Of a stretch of 10,970 bases of DNA, positions 7,273 through 10,970 are shown piece by piece. This DNA comes from Methylococcaceae bacterium. Its GTDB lineage: Bacteria > Pseudomonadota > Gammaproteobacteria > Methylococcales > Methylomonadaceae. The notes beneath the pieces were generated by a model. It was not told where the DNA came from, ran no database searches, and was given only the letters and a program-made list of their open reading frames with translations. The DNA lies in contig JAUXDP010000089.1 of assembly GCA_030618325.1 (NCBI GenBank), positions 1 through 10,970 of the forward strand, given 5' to 3'. The position numbers and the translations under genes are program-made. Each line of letters opens with the position of its first letter. The first letter of the stretch is position 1.

Positions 7273-7312
7273 CAGCTATCCACAAGATTATTCTTTTTAG
7301 TTGTATGACGCG

Positions 7313-8095
7313 ATGAAATTTTTCGGTTGGATAGGCAGGCTTTGTATAGAACCATTTCTCTACATCATAGACCTCACATATTTTCTGACACAGGTATTTT
7401 CTGTCTGGCAGCCTCATCGAAAAATATTTAACCGGGCGATTTATTCTGTGTTGCTGGGCCAACTCATTTTTACCGGTGTTGATGCCTTCGCAATGATCTC
7501 ATTTTTTGCGTTAGCAGTTGGGGTTGGAATAACTTCTCAATTAATCTACCTCATGAACACTATGATTTCTGCCGGTGAGATCACAGACATTCTATCCCGA
7601 TTATTGATTAGTGAGATTGGCCCATTGGTCACCGGAGTTATCCTGATTGGGCGTTCTTGTTCTGCGATGGCTGTAGACCTGGGCAATACCAAAGTTCGTG
7701 GTGAAATAGAACCCTTGGAATATTTGGGTATCAATGTGGATGATTATTTTGTCGTGCCCAGAATAGTTTGTATGGTAATTTGCCAATTCGTATTAGCACT
7801 CTATTTTTCTATTATCATGCTGGTATGCGGTGTGTTTTTCAGTGGCTACATCTATCATTTCTCAGCATTAGATTCATTAACAACACTACTTAACACCCTG
7901 AATTTTAGTGTCATCATAACCTTTATGTTGAAAAATTTACTGTTTGGTTTTAATATCGGTGCACTAGCTTGCTACCATGGATTGTCAGTAGGAAACTCAC
8001 CAACTCACGTGCCTCAGCAAATGCAAAAAGCTGTGGTAATGAGTATGTTGTTTTTATCCCTGATTGATGGTTATTTTTTGCTCTTGACCCTATGA
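7313..8095 (+). CDS. MlaE-family ABC permease of an MCE lipid transporter
   Basis: Inner-membrane permease of the MlaE family (PF02405 type), the subunit that binds MCE proteins and moves phospholipid or related hydrophobic substrates. 260 residues, the normal length. Seen: an amphipathic N-terminal helix, the conserved core EIGPLVTGVILIGRSCSAMA (101-120), VDLGNTKVRGEIEPLEYLGI (121-140), YFVVPRIVC (145-153), hydrophobic segments near 43-76, 103-118, 150-178 and 195-222, and the C-terminal CYHGLSVG (220-227). All the family marks look intact. The ATG at 7313 is chosen; an in-frame TTG at 7301, directly after a stop codon, would add four residues, and neither has a clear Shine-Dalgarno. The stop overlaps the ATG of the next gene (ATGA), so translation is coupled to the pseudo-ATPase. 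It is not the mla locus itself, because mlaB and mlaC are absent. Confidence 0.92.
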   Translation: MKFFGWIGRLCIEPFLYIIDLTYFLTQVFSVWQPHRKIFNRAIYSVLLGQLIFTGVDAFAMISFFALAVGVGITSQLIYLMNTMISAGEITDILSRLLISEIGPLVTGVILIGRSCSAMAVDLGNTKVRGEIEPLEYLGINVDDYFVVPRIVCMVICQFVLALYFSIIMLVCGVFFSGYIYHFSALDSLTTLLNTLNFSVIITFMLKNLLFGFNIGALACYHGLSVGNSPTHVPQQMQKAVVMSMLFLSLIDGYFLLLTL

Positions 8096-8844
8096 CAACT
8101 CACTGCAGCCCATTAATCAAGGCATCCGATGCGATTCCCCAAGTAGAAAACAGCGATTTACGCTTCCTTCCTCTAAGCTGCCAGATCAACCCCGCTAGTT
8201 TAACTTGCCTGGTAGGACCACATCGACCACAGTTGCGAGATTATCAGCGTATGCTGGCAGGTATCACCCCACCAAGCCAAGGCTCAGTTGAGGTGTTAGG
8301 ACAAATAACATCTGATCTTGATCAAATCGCATGGCAGCAGCTACGAACCAAAATAGGATATATTTCCGGAGGTGCGCTGTTACTATCCGTACAGCATGGG
8401 CTAATGAATGTCATGTTGCCCGCATTATATCATCAGCAATGGTCGTTTCGTGAAGTTGCTGATAAAGCGAGAGCGTTGCTTGATGAATTAGGCTGTGACT
8501 TCGAATTGACAACTTTTCCGGCTCTTTTGAATAGTTTGCAGCGATCTCGGGTCGCTCTGGCGCGCGCACTAATTTTGGACCCATCATTATTATTTCTTGA
8601 CGTACCTTTTCATGATCTGGGTGCTAATGAACGTGAAACGATGGGCGAATTGTTAGCCGACCAAATACCGTATCGGTCAATATGCATGATAGGGGGACTT
8701 CAATCTCCTCAATTTCTGGAACAACACGCGAATCAAATTATTTATATTTCTGAGCAAAAAGTTATTCACTTTAACAGCTGGAAATCATTTTCACAGACTG
8801 AAGACCAGGATGTACATGGATTGTTGAGCACTTTGAAGAGTTAA
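8092..8844 (+). CDS. MlaF-like ABC ATPase homologue lacking all catalytic motifs (pseudo-ATPase)
   Basis: Occupies the ATPase position of an MCE transporter and has the length (250 residues) and framework of an MlaF-type nucleotide-binding domain. Retained: LTCLVGPH before the P-loop, MLAGITPPSQGSVEVLGQ (54-71), ALLDELG (128-134), SRVALARALILDPSLLFLD (152-170). Lost: the P-loop reads GPHRPQLR (42-49) where GxxGxGKS/T is required, so Lys and Ser/Thr are gone; the Q-loop Gln is Ser92 in YISGGALL; the signature LSGG reads LNSL (146-149); Walker B keeps Asp170 but the catalytic Glu is Val171; the switch His is Gly201 in CMIGGL. ATP binding and hydrolysis in the ordinary way are therefore not expected. 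There is no stop or frameshift and both gene borders are tight, which points to a kept structural or regulatory subunit. The alternative is a young pseudogene still open by chance, which I consider less likely. Confidence 0.88.
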   Translation: MTTHCSPLIKASDAIPQVENSDLRFLPLSCQINPASLTCLVGPHRPQLRDYQRMLAGITPPSQGSVEVLGQITSDLDQIAWQQLRTKIGYISGGALLLSVQHGLMNVMLPALYHQQWSFREVADKARALLDELGCDFELTTFPALLNSLQRSRVALARALILDPSLLFLDVPFHDLGANERETMGELLADQIPYRSICMIGGLQSPQFLEQHANQIIYISEQKVIHFNSWKSFSQTEDQDVHGLLSTLKS

Positions 8845-8860
8845 AGAGTAAAATCATTCA

Positions 8861-9880
8861 ATGAAAACAGATCCCAACAAAACCACCGGACACTATATTC
8901 ACCGGATCAATTACAATCGACGCGAACGAATGGTGGGGGTCTTCGTTTTTTTTGCTTTATTGTTATTCGCTGCCCTTCTTGTTATTAGCGGCAACAGCCA
9001 ACATCTATTTGAAAAACGGATTACATTTTATATTGATGTCAACAGTAGCGAGGGTATAAATGAGGGCAGCATCATCAGGCTACTGGGTGCTGAAGTTGGA
9101 GAAGTTTCCGATCTAAGTCTTGCTCATGGACGTAAAATTCATGTCGCGTTAGAAATATATCAAGGCGATCATGCATTAATCCGATCGGATGCTAAAGTGA
9201 TCATAAACCGACTGATTGCCCTTGGCAATGCCTCGATTGAAATAGAGCCTGGTTCCATTAATGCTCCGATGTTAACTGATGGATCAACTATACCTGTTGA
9301 GGAAACGCCATCATTAAATGAATTAGTATTAAATATAGCAAGATTATTTCAATCGCTTGATTCCGACCTGCTGAACCAACTTGATACTATGTTACCGAAA
9401 CTGGAAAAAACTATTGCTAATGCGCAAAATATTATTGCCCAAATAGCTTCAGGTAAGGGAACTCTGGGAGCCGCAGTTTTTGATCTTTCAGTGGAACAAG
9501 AAATGAGACAGGTGGTGCAATCAGGTGCGCAAATTTTAAGTGAAGCGGAGGGAATCGTCAGCATTGCCAGCCAAAGATTGGTCGAATTAAAACCCGTCAT
9601 TAGGGGAACAGAGCATGTGATTAATGATTTACAAGGAACGACGCAAAGTCTACCCGAAATAATTGCCGATCTCAAGAAAACCATTGCCCTAACACATACC
9701 GCTTTGAACTTGCTTAATGAGGAATTAAGCCACTTACCGGGAACAGTATTTGACACACGGAGAACACTCAATCGGGCTGACAGTTTACTGGAAGGTGCAC
9801 AAAATCAATGGCCCTTATCCACGCTGGTAGAGGAACCTAGTTTTAGCCCATTGATACCGGCACAACCCTCTCATGAATAG
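8861..9880 (+). CDS. MCE-domain (MlaD-like) membrane-anchored protein
   Basis: Periplasmic lipid-binding subunit of the transporter. 339 residues: a cytoplasmic tail (1-23), one transmembrane helix (about 24-42), one MCE domain (about 52-131) and a long helical C-terminal part (150-320). MCE marks are ITFYIDVNSSEGINEGSIIRL with GAEVGEV (77-83) and LIALGNASIEIEPG (118-131). The C-terminal region has heptad-like helices, the segment SGKGTLGAAVFDLS (197-210) that recurs in this MCE subfamily, and ends in a typical ADSLLEGAQNQWPLSTLVEEP. Such helices can assemble into a hexameric tube carrying lipid across the periplasm; that is inference from related proteins. It starts 16 nt after the pseudo-ATPase gene with only a weak AAGAG upstream, and its end overlaps the lipoprotein gene by 8 nt. 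Confidence 0.93.
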   Translation: MKTDPNKTTGHYIHRINYNRRERMVGVFVFFALLLFAALLVISGNSQHLFEKRITFYIDVNSSEGINEGSIIRLLGAEVGEVSDLSLAHGRKIHVALEIYQGDHALIRSDAKVIINRLIALGNASIEIEPGSINAPMLTDGSTIPVEETPSLNELVLNIARLFQSLDSDLLNQLDTMLPKLEKTIANAQNIIAQIASGKGTLGAAVFDLSVEQEMRQVVQSGAQILSEAEGIVSIASQRLVELKPVIRGTEHVINDLQGTTQSLPEIIADLKKTIALTHTALNLLNEELSHLPGTVFDTRRTLNRADSLLEGAQNQWPLSTLVEEPSFSPLIPAQPSHE

Positions 9881-10808
9881 TCCAGGTTTAATTTCATGCA
9901 TGATATTGTGTAATATCATCCTGGCAAGTTGCAGCAGCAACCCTCCAACACAAAGAAATGTTACCGTAAATGCCGAAAGCTATGTTAATGATGGCGTAAA
10001 TGCCTTCGCGCAAGCTGACTGGGATCGGGCAAAATGGTTCTTCAACAAAGCATTAGCGTTTTACCAAAGCATCGATGATCAACAAGGTGTTCTTTTTAGC
10101 CATATTAACCTAGCTGAGGTTGCCTTATCGACAAAGGATTTTCAAACAACACAGACACATTTGAATCTAGCTTCAGCGAGTATACAAATTGCATCATTAC
10201 AACCTTATCGGCGGAGAATCACTCTGCTTTCAGCACAAAGCGCTATTAAACAACAGAACTTTATTCATGCGGAAACAGTATTGCAATCGCTGCTACCGGA
10301 GTTCAAGGAACAAACACCCATCAAGCCTTCCGATATAATTCAGCTGGCCGCAATTGCAAATCGAACCAAGATAGCTTTTTTACAAAAGCAAGATGAGTCA
10401 ATATGGACCCAACGTTATGCCAACGCCATGGCACAATCGGCTAATAAATCACCTGACCTGGAAAACCGTTTGCTGCGTTTTCAGGCCGATTTACTGCAAC
10501 AACAACAACATTTCCAGGACGCTGAATCCCTACTGCAACGTGCACTTTCCGGCTATAAAACGACACTCTCCCGCTCCGGCATTGCAGCAACCCTGGCAGA
10601 ACTGGGCCAACTATCTATGAGTCAGAGTCTCTGGCAGGATGCAAAAAATTATTTGATTAGATCCAATAAGGTTTTTCACTATATAGGAAATCTAGATAAG
10701 GTTATTCAAAATACCGAACACCTGATAAAAGTTGAAGCCTCTCTTGGCAATCTTGAACGCAGCAACTCGTTAATAGAATGGCTTGCCAATTTGCAAAAAA
10801 GGATCTGA
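9873..10808 (+). CDS. TPR lipoprotein of the MCE operon
   Basis: Predicted lipoprotein: hydrophobic signal followed by the lipobox LASC with Cys20 as the acylated residue. The +2 residue is Ser, not Asp, so sorting to the outer membrane is expected. The mature part (291 residues) is helical and contains TPR-like repeats at about 36-69 (GVNAFAQADWDRAKWFFNKAL), 74-107, 195-230 (DAESLLQRALSGY) and 236-269 (LAELGQLSMSQSLWQDAKNYL), with weaker helices between. Its start lies inside the end of the MCE gene, so the two are translated together. A role as outer-membrane dock or assembly partner for the MCE tube is plausible from position and from similar operons in other proteobacteria, but is not shown by the sequence. 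No enzyme motif is present. Confidence 0.87.
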   Translation: MNSPGLISCMILCNIILASCSSNPPTQRNVTVNAESYVNDGVNAFAQADWDRAKWFFNKALAFYQSIDDQQGVLFSHINLAEVALSTKDFQTTQTHLNLASASIQIASLQPYRRRITLLSAQSAIKQQNFIHAETVLQSLLPEFKEQTPIKPSDIIQLAAIANRTKIAFLQKQDESIWTQRYANAMAQSANKSPDLENRLLRFQADLLQQQQHFQDAESLLQRALSGYKTTLSRSGIAATLAELGQLSMSQSLWQDAKNYLIRSNKVFHYIGNLDKVIQNTEHLIKVEASLGNLERSNSLIEWLANLQKRI

Positions 10809-10970
10809 ATCAAACTACCAAAAAAAGCAGGTTACTCACTCCCATAAACAGAAAAGCTGGTGACAGCTTTATATTTGCGCCAATGTATCTAATACTATAC
10901 TCTCCGCATTTGATTTTTTAGTATTCAGGTGCATCATTTTTTGTGGAGGGTAAGGCGAATAAACGCCGCT
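10809..10970. other. Right-edge intergenic stretch, no gene visible
   Basis: A+T-rich for most of its length. It holds the hairpin at 10853-10870 and, at the edge, GGAGG (10945-10949) followed by GGCG-AATAAA-CGCC (10954-10967), a small hairpin that could be the start of a dispersed repeat. A TATACT at 10896-10901 with TTGCGC 15 bp upstream is too poorly spaced to call as a promoter. Confidence 0.4.
10853..10870 (+). terminator. Stem-loop after the MCE operon, possible weak terminator
   Basis: AAAGCTG, loop GTGA, CAGCTTT: a perfect 7-bp stem with a GNRA-type tetraloop, 44 nt after the lipoprotein stop. The following sequence ATATTTG is only weakly U-rich, so efficient intrinsic termination is uncertain. 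Confidence 0.35.

Larger units (their letters stand above)
7014..7312. promoter_or_regulatory. Divergent A+T-rich regulatory region
   Basis: The 299 bp separates the minus-strand DUF3095/TRAP genes from the plus-strand MCE operon and must hold the promoter of each. It contains no credible gene. Visible elements are a TATAAT hexamer facing right (7267-7272), the palindrome TTGATAA-AG-TTATCAA (7153-7168) and a 10-bp perfect palindrome TAACATGTTA (7124-7133). For the left-facing gene I see only partial boxes (TTGAAT as the reverse complement of 7075-7080 and TATAGA from 7056-7061) with a spacing of 13 bp, too short for a standard sigma-70 promoter. Confidence 0.5.

Noticed and set aside
7276..7284. 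DnaA-box-like CTATCCACA
   Set aside because: A single site one base off the consensus, with no cluster of boxes, no dnaA/dnaN neighbourhood and no iteron array, so no case for an origin.
8092..8844. Calling the ATPase homologue a pseudogene
   Set aside because: No stop, frameshift or truncation; framework residues and tight gene junctions are kept, and only the catalytic motifs are replaced.
9349..9771. 140-codon open frame on the minus strand
   Set aside because: It lies wholly inside the MCE gene in antisense, has no family features, and the plus-strand protein is clearly real.

Overview
The window looks like chromosomal DNA of a Gram-negative bacterium, most likely a beta- or gammaproteobacterium of moderate to low G+C content. 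It encodes an MCE/MlaE lipid-transport module with an outer-membrane-type lipoprotein, a periplasmic-binding-protein TRAP system and UbiX, and every gene uses ordinary proteobacterial family sequences. Assignment to a genus is not possible from sequence reading alone.

Left part (1-7013), all on the minus strand and read right to left: a DUF3095 protein with a class III nucleotide-cyclase-like core, then a TatT-like TRAP accessory protein, a 161-bp palindromic element, a DUF6091-type solute-binding protein, a fused TRAP permease (DctQ-like plus DctM), proline iminopeptidase (pip) and the first two thirds of ubiX, which runs off the left edge. The last four genes are tightly spaced (40 nt, 20 nt and a 4-nt overlap) and probably form one transcript. 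The TatT/SBP/QM set makes a complete, probably substrate-unassigned TRAP transporter in which a helical accessory protein accompanies the binding protein.

Middle (7014-7312): a 299-bp A+T-rich divergent intergenic region with a perfect TATAAT box facing right and a palindromic operator-like site.

Right part (7313-10808), plus strand: a compact four-gene operon (overlaps of 4 and 8 nt, one gap of 16 nt) with an MlaE-family permease, an ABC ATPase homologue, an MCE (MlaD-like) protein and a TPR lipoprotein. This is the layout of a lipid transporter linking the inner membrane to the envelope.

The most striking observation is that the ATPase homologue keeps full length and the ABC fold but has lost every catalytic motif: Walker A lysine and serine, Q-loop glutamine, signature LSGG, Walker B glutamate and the switch histidine. 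It is translationally coupled to an apparently intact permease and sits in an intact operon, so it is better described as a pseudo-ATPase subunit than as a decaying gene. Other points worth following are the palindromic element inside the TRAP operon, the cyclase-like DUF3095 protein with metal-binding aspartates but no recognisable transition-state residues, and the head-to-head placement of a TatT-type TRAP system and an MCE system.
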